Below the pieces are notes generated by a model. The model was not told the origin of the DNA and ran no database searches. It was given only the letters and a program-made list of their open reading frames with translations. 6,445 bases of DNA from Balneolaceae bacterium (GTDB lineage: Bacteria; Bacteroidota; Rhodothermia; Balneolales; Balneolaceae), in assembly GCA_003555185.1 (NCBI GenBank), contig PWFZ01000433.1, forward strand, positions 1 through 6,445, in the 5' to 3' direction. Below are positions 1-6,183 of the stretch, piece by piece. Each line of letters opens with the position of its first letter. The stretch's first letter is position 1. Both the position numbers and the translations under genes were made by a program.

Positions 1-615
1 GAAGAAGTGCTTGTGTAAAAACTCGCCAAAACTGAGACCGGATACAGCAGCAATAATTTCTCCGGCCACCGAATACATCATATTGCTGTACACATAGTTG
101 GATCTGAAAGGCTGTTCAAAATCATGATAGCGCATTCTGTAAATCAGCTCTTCGGGAGGTCTGTTGGTCATATACTGAAGTCTGTTTCCAAGCATTCTTC
201 CAACACCTACCTGATGGGTCAAAAGATCACGAATAGTTACTTCTTGTGTTACCCAGGAATCACTCAGTTTAAACCAGGGCAGATGTTCTGTTACTTTATC
301 ATCCCAGCCTATAAGGCCCTGATCAACCAGCACGCCCATGGCTGATGCGGTCATATTTTTGCTCACAGAGGCGATGCCGAACTGTGTATGCTTATCTACC
401 GGCATGTCATGCCCGAGTCGCTGTGTACCGAACCCTGATGCATACACCACTTCATCATCCTTCACAACCGATACGGCAAGACCGGGTATACTCCATTGCT
501 GCATATTTTCGTTTACCCACTCCTCAAAATTATCAGGAACGGCTGTTTGGGCATTCGCAATTGGCTGAACGAAAAAGAGTAACAATAGCGGAAGAATGTA
601 GCGAGTTAATTTCAT
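1..615 (-). CDS. Exported serine hydrolase, class C beta-lactamase/PBP-like family (3' end outside window)
   Basis: The reading frame is open from an ATG at 615 to the window edge, giving 205 residues with no stop, so the C-terminus is missing. Residues 1-22 look like a Sec signal peptide: a K/R start, a leucine-rich core (PLLLLFF) and an A-N-A site before Q23. The mature part begins a Beta-lactamase (PF00144) fold. The nucleophile motif S-V-S-K lies at residues 83-86 in the context GIASVSKNMTA, with S83 and K86 the presumed catalytic pair. The second motif Y-S-N is at 176-178. Between them, DLLTHQVGVG (130-139) matches the family's usual DLLTHxSGL stretch, although the S-G-L is replaced. The third motif (KTG/HxG-like) would lie outside the window. 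Such proteins are periplasmic or surface esterases, peptidases or D-amino-acid hydrolases, and few are true beta-lactamases, so the substrate cannot be assigned. The start is supported by the signal peptide. The bases before it read CGAACGCCTCC, with no Shine-Dalgarno. It lies 153 bp downstream of the DUF4175 gene. Confidence 0.93.
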   Translation of the reverse strand, partial: MKLTRYILPLLLLFFVQPIANAQTAVPDNFEEWVNENMQQWSIPGLAVSVVKDDEVVYASGFGTQRLGHDMPVDKHTQFGIASVSKNMTASAMGVLVDQGLIGWDDKVTEHLPWFKLSDSWVTQEVTIRDLLTHQVGVGRMLGNRLQYMTNRPPEELIYRMRYHDFEQPFRSNYVYSNMMYSVAGEIIAAVSGLSFGEFLHKHFF

Positions 616-673
616 GGAGGCGTTCGTTTTTATGAAAGTTAAAGCGTTTAATAATACAAAAAAGGAGGGAGCC

Positions 674-745
674 ATGCCGTTATTGATAGGGGATATTAAA
701 GGCGTGATTTCGACAAGTAAAAATAGTCAACCTTCAGGCTATTAA
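674..745 (+). CDS. Possible plus-strand micro-ORF of 23 codons with a strong GGAGG (speculative)
   Basis: An ATG at 674 opens a 23-residue frame ending in TAA at 743-745. It is preceded by AAAGGAGGGAGCC, placing GGAGG (664-668) five bases from the start, an almost ideal Shine-Dalgarno spacing. The same frame extends upstream to ATGs at 632 and 614, the latter giving 43 residues and overlapping the serine hydrolase start on the other strand. The peptide begins MPLLIGDIKGVIS and ends QPSGY. I do not recognise it, and it has no signal peptide or membrane segment. Its stop codon falls in the loop of the hairpin at 732-755, which is followed on this strand by eight T. Against it: none of the confident genes here uses a Shine-Dalgarno, no convincing plus-strand promoter is visible, and an ORF this short is expected by chance. 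It could equally be non-coding leader DNA of the serine hydrolase. Confidence 0.15.
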   Translation: MPLLIGDIKGVISTSKNSQPSGY

Positions 746-766
746 AATCCTGAAGCTGTTTTTTTT
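732..766. terminator. Hairpin with plus-strand T-run at the 3' end of the DUF4175 gene
   Basis: CTTCAGG (732-738) pairs perfectly with CCTGAAG (749-755) around a 10-base AT-rich loop. On the plus strand the stem is followed by CTG and eight T (759-766), the classical intrinsic terminator form. The hairpin begins 13 bases past the stop of the minus-strand DUF4175 gene, so its natural job would be to end that transcript. Read that way, however, the A-run precedes the stem and only a short T5 lies about ten bases after it, so minus-strand termination looks weak. It may act in both directions, or mainly stop plus-strand (antisense) transcription from entering the DUF4175 gene. Confidence 0.55.
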
Positions 767-768
767 AA

Positions 769-3700
769 TTAAGGCAGGATATTTTCATCAAATCGTCTTA
801 GTTGTTCAAAGTATCGCTGAATGAGCTGCTGATACTCATCACTGAATTTCGTGTAGTTTGGATCCTGTAGCCTCGATCGGATCTCCTGTTTCAATTCTTC
901 CAATGTCATTTCTGGCGGAAATTCACGAGCCATCTGTTCTGCCCGGGCCCCTTCCCGTTCCTCTTCTTCGCCACGCTGATCCATAGCTTCTTCGGCATTC
1001 AGCATACGGGACAATATATTTTGCTGTCGCTCAATCGTCATCGGGTCGGTAATACCACCACGCATATCATTTATGGAATCTTCCATCTCTTCCAGCACTC
1101 GCTGAAGTTCACTCAACGTTTGGTCTCCATCCCGCAATGCGCCGCTTTGCTGCATCTGCTGAAGTTGCCTTCTAATTTCATTTTGTTGACGAGCCATTTG
1201 ATCGAGCCTTTCAGATTGTTCCCGTGTCAGTCTGTCTCCCTGAATATCATTAACCATATCCTGTAGCTGCTGATTTAATTCTTGCTGCTCGCCGGACATC
1301 TTTTGCATATTTTCAATCATCTGTTCCATAGACATTCCTCCTCCGTCGCCATTTTGATCCTGATCCATCAGCTGATCAAGCAGGGATGCAATGGTAGAAG
1401 AGAGCTCATTAATTCCACCCAGTGATTCCCGGGTTGTAATGGTAGCACCGCGCTGGTTTCGCTCAGACATTTCGTTGATGGAGCGCTGGAGCACCTGCTC
1501 TATTTCAGCTTTCTTTCTATTTACCTGATTGGGAATTCCCGGTAACTCAGCAGATATTTCGAATATTGAATCTGCAACAGCGGAAAACTGATTGCTTACA
1601 TAGTTTTGCTGTCGAGCCAGTTCCACAAATCCCTGACTTCGATTTTGTGTTTCTGTCGAACGTTTAGTCAGATTTTCCTGAGCTTCAGAAAGCTCCAGTA
1701 GTGTGTATAATGAACGCTGAAGGGCAAGAATATTGACCTGCATCTGCTGCCCACTCATTTGTTGAACACTATCACGAAACTTCTTTGCCTGCTCGCTGAG
1801 GTCTTCACTGATCTGCTGCTGTTGTTGCTGCATCTCTTCGGAGGGAGAAGAATCCCCATTCTCCATTTGATCGGACATATTTTGCTGAAGCTCATCCATC
1901 TGTGAATTGATCTCTTGCAGTTTCTGCTGAGCTTCTTCTTTAATTTGTTTAAGCTGTTCCTCAGAACGTTTTGGCGGGTTGTTGTCTAAATTCTCGAGTT
2001 GTTCTGATACCTGGTCAATATCTTCATTTACAGAATCAAGCTCTTGCTGAAGTTGCTCCATAGTAGCGTCGGGGTTCTCCTTCATTCGTTCCGCGAGATC
2101 TTCATATTGCTGCGCAAGCCTGTCCAGATCGGTGTTCATTTTAATCTGCTTGAAAAGCTCCTTGGTACGCTCCAGCCTTTCCTTGTAAAGCTCTTCGTTG
2201 AAAGTCACATTTTGAAGTGCCTGTTCTATTTGTTCAGATGACATATTTTCCATGGCTCTCCGCAGCTCTTCCAATGCTTTCTGCAAATCGGGATCATCCA
2301 GCTCATCCATCAGTTGTTGCAACTCCTGGTATGACTTTCGTGTCTCTTCTGACACTTTATCACTTTGATTCATTTCAGAACGAAGCTGTTCGAACTGATC
2401 TTTCATCTCTTTTACCGCGTTATCGATATCCCGTTGTCTTTCTGTTACATCTTCAAGCATTTCCTGCTCTTCAAAACCACCATCGGGGTTCTGACGTAAT
2501 CGTTCGATAAACCGCTCATACTCCTGCTCCATCTGATCAAAACTATCAGATATATTATCCAGTTCTGACTGAACATCACGTTCTTTAGAATCTAACTCCT
2601 CGAAAGAGTCAGCCAGGGAAGGTACGGTGAGTGTAACTCGTTGAGATTCTCCCCATTTATATCCTCCTACTTCATCATTATCCCGTGCACGTATCCAAAA
2701 GTGAAGTTCATCACGCGGTCTCAAATCTTTTTCGGAAAGATCCCATTCAAAAAGTGTGGATTGTCCATTTTGTGGAACACCAAGGCTCATAGAACCGGTA
2801 ACCGGCTGATTAACAAAAGCGCGCTTTTTCTCCCATAGAATTTCTGCTGATGTTAACCCAAAGTCGTCCGTGGCCTGATAAATAATATCAAGAGAAGAGG
2901 GGTTAGCCTTCCGGACTGTACTGGCGGGCTCCTGAATGACTACAATCGGTCGTTCATCTGATAACAGATGGGTGACAATCCGAAATGGATTCCGATTCTT
3001 TAACCCTTCGTTGTCGGTCATCTCAAATCTAAGAGTATCACTCGCCTGAGGGGTATAAGTATGGGAATAATGGAGGCTGTCATTTGTTTCTATCGAAACT
3101 TGCGATTCCTTAGTGATGAGGTTCAGAGAATCAACAATTTTGTTGGTTTTTCCCTCAATAAAGATTGTTGAACCTGCATAAAATTCAAGATCAGAAAAAG
3201 GGTATTCATGTTCGCTTTCTGAAAGTCCGGTATAGGAGGGAGGGGTTATTTTTGCGGTTAACTCTTCAAATCTTGGCTGAAGCTGTACATCTACCCGAAA
3301 TGATTCACTTTGAAACTCATCCATCCTAATGTAGTAATTGATGGAGTTGGTCAGCTCAATTTCGTTTGATATAAATTCATTGTTTTCGAGCCGGTTCATG
3401 GGTCTTTCTCTGAAATTTTCCTCAACATCCGTTTTTAAGGCGATGGAAACATTTTCAGGTATTTGGTTGCCTTCGAAGGTGATCTTTGGTGCGACAGGCT
3501 GTCCATGTTCAACCGTAAAAGAGCCGGGGTCGATTGTGTACTGATAGGGGTTTGGCTTCTCAAAACTATTCCAGAAAGTAGCTGTACGATGTAAGCCGTC
3601 TGGATTATAAAAGGCCGAGAGAAAGAACGCACCAACCATAAGAAACATTACAGAGGATGATCCTAAAAAACGCCTGTGAGTCAGGCTGTTTGATGAAAAC

Positions 3701-4131
3701 CTGTTAAGATCTTGTTGAATTTCCTCAAGCTGAACAGACTCAAGATTTCTATTCAGGGCAGCATCATAAAAGACAGATGATCTTTGGTCACCATCACTGT
3801 ACAGATCAATCAGGTTCGCAATTTTTTCACCATCTAAGCTACGTTTAGCAAGAAATGAAGAAGAGAAAGATTTTAGACTGTCAAATTCCCTATATCTGTG
3901 AAAAAAGTATGCACCGACTCCTGATAAAATAACAATGAATGCTAACACAAGAGACTTAACAGTCGCAGAAAAATAAGTACCGCTTTCTATAAATTGCAGT
4001 AGCAGAAAACCCAATATTAAAAAAGAACAAAACAGAAAAACTGCTGTAAAGGAGTATTTCTTACGAATTCCACCGTATTTCTCCTCAAACGAGGTGATCA
4101 GAGCAGATATATGTTTATTCTTTTCTGTCAT
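769..4131 (-). CDS. DUF4175-family protein: membrane-anchored, Ig-like and glutamine-rich coiled-coil protein, 1120 aa
   Basis: Three hydrophobic helices lie near the N-terminus (about 27-48, 57-77 and 155-175). The basic residues around them (IRKK at 22-25, HRYR at 78-81, HRR at 152-154) suggest that everything after residue 176 is periplasmic. Residues about 195-505 are beta-rich and read like Ig-like modules, for example ITPPSYTG at 295-302, DDFGLTSAEILWE at 422-434 and WIRARDND at 479-486. From about 506 to 1020 the protein is almost continuous amphipathic helix rich in Q, E, M and R, with a run of six Q at 768-773. The C-terminus (IERQQNILSRMLNAEEA at 1033-1049, then a final YQQLIQRYFEQLRRF helix) matches the end of Bacteroidota DUF4175 proteins from memory. 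The only cysteine is in the first helix. The molecular function of the family is unknown. A large envelope scaffold or tether is my inference from architecture. The ATG at 4131 (MTEKNKH) gives a sensible cytoplasmic tail and has no Shine-Dalgarno. The gene starts 76 bp after the metallo-hydrolase stop and may be co-transcribed with it. Confidence 0.9.
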   Translation of the reverse strand: MTEKNKHISALITSFEEKYGGIRKKYSFTAVFLFCSFLILGFLLLQFIESGTYFSATVKSLVLAFIVILSGVGAYFFHRYREFDSLKSFSSSFLAKRSLDGEKIANLIDLYSDGDQRSSVFYDAALNRNLESVQLEEIQQDLNRFSSNSLTHRRFLGSSSVMFLMVGAFFLSAFYNPDGLHRTATFWNSFEKPNPYQYTIDPGSFTVEHGQPVAPKITFEGNQIPENVSIALKTDVEENFRERPMNRLENNEFISNEIELTNSINYYIRMDEFQSESFRVDVQLQPRFEELTAKITPPSYTGLSESEHEYPFSDLEFYAGSTIFIEGKTNKIVDSLNLITKESQVSIETNDSLHYSHTYTPQASDTLRFEMTDNEGLKNRNPFRIVTHLLSDERPIVVIQEPASTVRKANPSSLDIIYQATDDFGLTSAEILWEKKRAFVNQPVTGSMSLGVPQNGQSTLFEWDLSEKDLRPRDELHFWIRARDNDEVGGYKWGESQRVTLTVPSLADSFEELDSKERDVQSELDNISDSFDQMEQEYERFIERLRQNPDGGFEEQEMLEDVTERQRDIDNAVKEMKDQFEQLRSEMNQSDKVSEETRKSYQELQQLMDELDDPDLQKALEELRRAMENMSSEQIEQALQNVTFNEELYKERLERTKELFKQIKMNTDLDRLAQQYEDLAERMKENPDATMEQLQQELDSVNEDIDQVSEQLENLDNNPPKRSEEQLKQIKEEAQQKLQEINSQMDELQQNMSDQMENGDSSPSEEMQQQQQQISEDLSEQAKKFRDSVQQMSGQQMQVNILALQRSLYTLLELSEAQENLTKRSTETQNRSQGFVELARQQNYVSNQFSAVADSIFEISAELPGIPNQVNRKKAEIEQVLQRSINEMSERNQRGATITTRESLGGINELSSTIASLLDQLMDQDQNGDGGGMSMEQMIENMQKMSGEQQELNQQLQDMVNDIQGDRLTREQSERLDQMARQQNEIRRQLQQMQQSGALRDGDQTLSELQRVLEEMEDSINDMRGGITDPMTIERQQNILSRMLNAEEAMDQRGEEEEREGARAEQMAREFPPEMTLEELKQEIRSRLQDPNYTKFSDEYQQLIQRYFEQLRRFDENILP

Positions 4132-4143
4132 TTATTAATTTAA

Positions 4144-4210
4144 ATGGACGGTGAATTTATTTAATGATTGGATTTACAGGATTTATAACTAGATATGGAC
4201 GGGGAAATTA
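4144..4210. repeat. Short imperfect direct repeat bracketing an AT-rich intergenic segment
   Basis: ATGGACGGTGAATTTA (4144-4159) recurs as ATGGACGGGGAAATTA (4195-4210) with 14 of 16 bases identical and starts 51 bases apart. The second copy contains the stop codon of the metallo-hydrolase gene. Between the copies, GGATTTA at 4170-4176 is repeated as GGATTTA at 4179-4185 in the string GGATTTACAGGATTTA. The pattern could be a remnant of a small interspersed element or a local slippage duplication. It is short enough that chance in AT-rich DNA is possible. I see no promoter motif here that I would defend. Confidence 0.4.
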
Positions 4211-5086
4211 TGCGAGATCTTCAAATAAAAAGTGATCCCGTACACTATATTTACCCTCTTGATCTTTAACACGTATGATCTCATGGTTAGCATCGTGTTC
4301 GAGATAGAGATACCATCCCTGTTTAGCTGCATCTTTCAGAAAGAGATCTTTTTCTTTAAGCGTTTGAAGCGGATGCATATCGTATCCCATAACCCATGGG
4401 AGAGGGACATGTGCAAAAGTGGGAAGTAAATCAGCGGTATAAATTAGTGATCTGTTCTCATCATAGATAAAGGGAAGCTGCTGACCAATAGTATGTCCGT
4501 CTGCATTAATGGTTGTTAAACCTTCTTCAAATGTGTGGCGGTCCGGTACAAGATTTAACTGTTCACTTTCTTTTATAGGATCAATATTTTCGGGTAAAAA
4601 ACTGGCTTTCTCCCGGGCATTAGGCTTGATGGCTGTCTGCCAGTGTCGTTTGTTTACATGATATGTAGCATTGGGGAAACAGTGTCTCAGCTTGCCACTA
4701 TCATCAAATTCTGTAGTACCTCCGCAATGATCGAAGTGAAGGTGGGTAAAAATTATATCGGTGATATCATCTGCTTTTAAATTGAGAGATGCTAAAGAGC
4801 GATGAATTTCACTGTGATCATAATCAAGGGAGTAAATCCCGGTCATCTTTTCATTAAATTTATCACCGCATCCATTATCTACCAGATAAATTTTGTCGGT
4901 TTTGTTTGATTTAATAAGCAGACATCGGGTAGCCATGGGGATACGGTTTTTCTCATCTGCTTCTATTCGTTTATTCCAGAGTGTTTTTGGAACGACACCG
5001 AACATTGCCCCACCGTCGAGTTTAAATCTCCCCGTTTCAATCTTATAGAGTTCCAGATCACCAATAACTACAGGCTTTGCCGACAT
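4208..5086 (-). CDS. Metallo-beta-lactamase-fold hydrolase, lactonase-like
   Basis: This 292-residue protein has a full set of metal ligands of the MBL superfamily: H115-L-H-F-D-H120 in the context IIFTHLHFDHCGG, H198 (ADGHTIGQ), D219 (YTADLLP) and H264 (YLEHDAN). These should bind two metal ions, usually zinc, that activate water for hydrolysis. The N-terminal stretch LDGGAMFGVVPKTLW (23-37) followed by NRIPMATRCLLI (47-58) and LVDNGCGDKF (68-77) is typical of the subgroup annotated as quorum-quenching lactonase or YtnP-like hydrolase. From family knowledge, members open lactone rings or cleave related esters, but many have no tested substrate, so acyl-homoserine lactone activity is only a possibility. 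No signal peptide or membrane helix is visible, so it should be cytoplasmic. The ATG at 5084-5086 follows a terminator and an AT-rich 44-bp leader without a Shine-Dalgarno, so the gene probably has its own promoter, separate from the oxidase operon. It is co-oriented with the DUF4175 gene downstream. Confidence 0.93.
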   Translation of the reverse strand: MSAKPVVIGDLELYKIETGRFKLDGGAMFGVVPKTLWNKRIEADEKNRIPMATRCLLIKSNKTDKIYLVDNGCGDKFNEKMTGIYSLDYDHSEIHRSLASLNLKADDITDIIFTHLHFDHCGGTTEFDDSGKLRHCFPNATYHVNKRHWQTAIKPNAREKASFLPENIDPIKESEQLNLVPDRHTFEEGLTTINADGHTIGQQLPFIYDENRSLIYTADLLPTFAHVPLPWVMGYDMHPLQTLKEKDLFLKDAAKQGWYLYLEHDANHEIIRVKDQEGKYSVRDHFLFEDLA

Positions 5087-5121
5087 AAATGAGTTAATTT
5101 TGTTAGGATGGTTTTAAGAAA

Positions 5122-5178
5122 TGTAAACAAAAAAAGCCGATTTCGTTAAAAAATCGGCTTTTTAGAAAAGTGTTTACA
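5122..5178. repeat. Outer inverted repeat enclosing the oxidase-operon terminator
   Basis: TGTAAACA (5122-5129) and TGTTTACA (5171-5178) are perfect reverse complements. They flank the 13-bp terminator stem almost symmetrically, with 1 unpaired base on the left and 7 on the right. The arms could extend the hairpin through an internal loop, or be two half-sites of a protein-binding palindrome whose centre is the terminator. The left arm lies 43-36 bases upstream of the metallo-hydrolase start, in the expected promoter zone. No function is established. Confidence 0.4.
5131..5163 (-). terminator. Strong symmetrical intrinsic terminator of the cytochrome oxidase operon
   Basis: AAAAAGCCGATTT (5131-5143) pairs perfectly over 13 bp with AAATCGGCTTTTT (5151-5163) around a 7-base loop (CGTTAAA). 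It starts 18 bases past the subunit IV stop codon. Read on the minus strand, the GC-containing core GCCGATTT/AAATCGGC is followed by seven T, as expected for Rho-independent termination of the oxidase transcript. The A and T runs are near-symmetrical, so it could work in both directions. It separates the oxidase genes from the metallo-hydrolase gene. Confidence 0.92.
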
Positions 5179-5181
5179 AGT

Positions 5182-5484
5182 TTAGAATGAAGGTATGGGA
5201 TCAATTCTGAAAAGAGTATCTAATAGCGTGATACCGATTAGAAGAAGAAAAAAAGCAAATCCCATAATCAGTAGCAACGTATTGAATTTTGCATCCCAGT
5301 AAAGGTTCATAAAAAAAGTAACTACAATACCGGCTTTGACTGTTGCTATTGCAATAGCAACAACCACGTTCCAGGGTGCAGGTATTTGAATCCATGTAAC
5401 AGCAACAGTAATGAACGTTAGGAAAAAGAGGGAAATACCCACTCCCCAAAGAAATTTAGCTGAAGAAATATGATGATCACTCAT
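5182..5484 (-). CDS. ctaF: Cytochrome c oxidase subunit IV (prokaryotic COX4 family)
   Basis: The product is a small integral membrane protein of 100 residues, the normal length for the bacterial COX4_pro (PF03626) family, and forms part of the aa3-type heme-copper oxidase in the cytoplasmic membrane. Three membrane helices are evident at about 11-32, 38-61 and 67-93. The second carries the family's hallmark of a lysine within the helix (K50) leading into AGIVVTFFMNL. Bacterial subunit IV binds no cofactor and is thought to aid assembly or stability of subunit I. The start at 5484 (MSDHHISS) lies 19 bp after the subunit III stop, preceded by an A-rich stretch (AAAAAAATTATAGACC) rather than a Shine-Dalgarno. 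It is the last gene of the operon, since a strong terminator follows. The homologous CyoD of bo3 quinol oxidases is an alternative label, but the neighbours look like cytochrome c oxidase. The symbol is used by analogy. Confidence 0.9.
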   Translation of the reverse strand: MSDHHISSAKFLWGVGISLFFLTFITVAVTWIQIPAPWNVVVAIAIATVKAGIVVTFFMNLYWDAKFNTLLLIMGFAFFLLLIGITLLDTLFRIDPIPSF

Positions 5485-5503
5485 GGTCTATAATTTTTTT
5501 CGT

Positions 5504-6160
5504 TTAATCGATAAGATAAAGTAGAGGAAACAGGAAGATCCAAATGACATCCACAAGATGCCAATAGAGTCCTGTGATTTCAACGTGAGTGTAGTATTTA
5601 CTACTAAATACCCCTTTTTTGGCTTTTACAACAAGCCATAGCATAAGCCCAATCCCAATGATAACGTGAATTCCGTGAAGACCTGTCATCATATAGTAGA
5701 TACTGAAGAAGATGTTTGCTTTTTCGTGGGCAATACCTTCATAAGCATAATATTCTCCGGGGAAAATTCCCTTTCCGAACTTATCGACATACTCAAAGTA
5801 TTTAATCACCATAAATACAAATGCCAGGCCGATGGTTATCCAAAGGTTAATGATTAACCCTTTAATTTGATTTAACTGGGCTGAGCGAATCGCCATGGCT
5901 ACAGTAAGTGAGCTACCAATCAATACAGCAGTATTAACCGTTCCCCAAAAAACATCCAGTTCTGTGGATGCCATTAAGAAAAGTTCTGGATACCATGAAC
6001 GATAGACAATGTAGGCTGCAAATAAGCCTCCGAAAAATAAAATTTCTGTGACTAGAAAAACCCACATTCCCATTTTCGCAGAGTCAAATTGCTGATCTGA
6101 GTCAACAAAATAGTGCTTTAAATGTGAAGGTCTTTCTTCAACTGCAGAAGGTTCAGACAT
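5504..6160 (-). CDS. ctaE: Cytochrome c oxidase subunit III
   Basis: This is a 218-residue membrane protein of the heme-copper oxidase subunit III family (PF00510). It sits beside the catalytic subunit I and in known oxidases supports sustained proton uptake and turnover, with no metal of its own. Five helices are visible at about 31-53, 70-92, 101-120, 148-178 and 194-216, the five-helix form found in many bacteria. Hallmarks are KMGMWVFLVTEILFFGGLFAAY (29-50, with E39), YFEY (121-124), MTGLHGIHVIIG (158-169, H162 and H165) and HVEITGLYWHLVDVIWI (192-208, with E194, H201 and D204). Helices 1 and 2 of mitochondrial-type subunit III are absent, as is usual for this group. The start at 6160 follows the subunit I stop by 23 bp and has no Shine-Dalgarno (AACATCTAATAAT before ATG). 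The length and single family domain show no fusion or truncation. Confidence 0.95.
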   Translation of the reverse strand: MSEPSAVEERPSHLKHYFVDSDQQFDSAKMGMWVFLVTEILFFGGLFAAYIVYRSWYPELFLMASTELDVFWGTVNTAVLIGSSLTVAMAIRSAQLNQIKGLIINLWITIGLAFVFMVIKYFEYVDKFGKGIFPGEYYAYEGIAHEKANIFFSIYYMMTGLHGIHVIIGIGLMLWLVVKAKKGVFSSKYYTHVEITGLYWHLVDVIWIFLFPLLYLID

Positions 6161-6183
6161 ATTATTAGATGTTTTATGCTTTT

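Noticed and set aside
124..635. Plus-strand ORFs of 73, 76 and 96 codons at 124-345, 338-568 and 345-635
   Set aside because: They lie antisense to the serine hydrolase, whose catalytic motifs and signal peptide are in the minus frame; their translations show no recognisable domain.
639..651. Small palindrome TTAAA-GCG-TTTAA as an operator
   Set aside because: Only five paired bases per arm, all A/T, in an AT-rich leader; no regulator gene nearby.
634..663. Bacteroidota-type promoter for the serine hydrolase: TTTG (660-663) and TAACTTTC (634-641) on the minus strand
   Set aside because: TAACTTTC is close to the TAnnTTTG -7 consensus, but the spacer to TTTG is 15 bases, shorter than expected, and the region is AT-rich enough for chance matches.
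1813..1830. CAG/CAA run encoding six glutamines as a phase-variable microsatellite
   Set aside because: The codons are mixed CAG and CAA, so slippage is unlikely, and a change in whole codons would not alter the frame; it is part of the generally Q-rich coiled coil.
1021..3635. Several short ORFs (1021-1266, 2044-2241, 2217-2510, 2641-2838, 3338-3544 plus strand; 3435-3635 minus strand)
   Set aside because: All overlap the continuous 1120-codon DUF4175 frame and look like shadow frames of it, with leucine/phenylalanine-rich translations expected opposite Q/E-rich coding DNA.
5201..5449. 82-codon minus-strand ORF inside the subunit IV gene, cysteine- and tyrosine-rich
   Set aside because: It is another frame of the same DNA as a clear COX4-family gene; the odd Cys/Tyr richness is a frame artefact.
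4232..5857. Plus-strand ORFs at 4232-4429 and 5666-5857
   Set aside because: Antisense to the metallo-hydrolase and to subunit III, both of which have intact family motifs.
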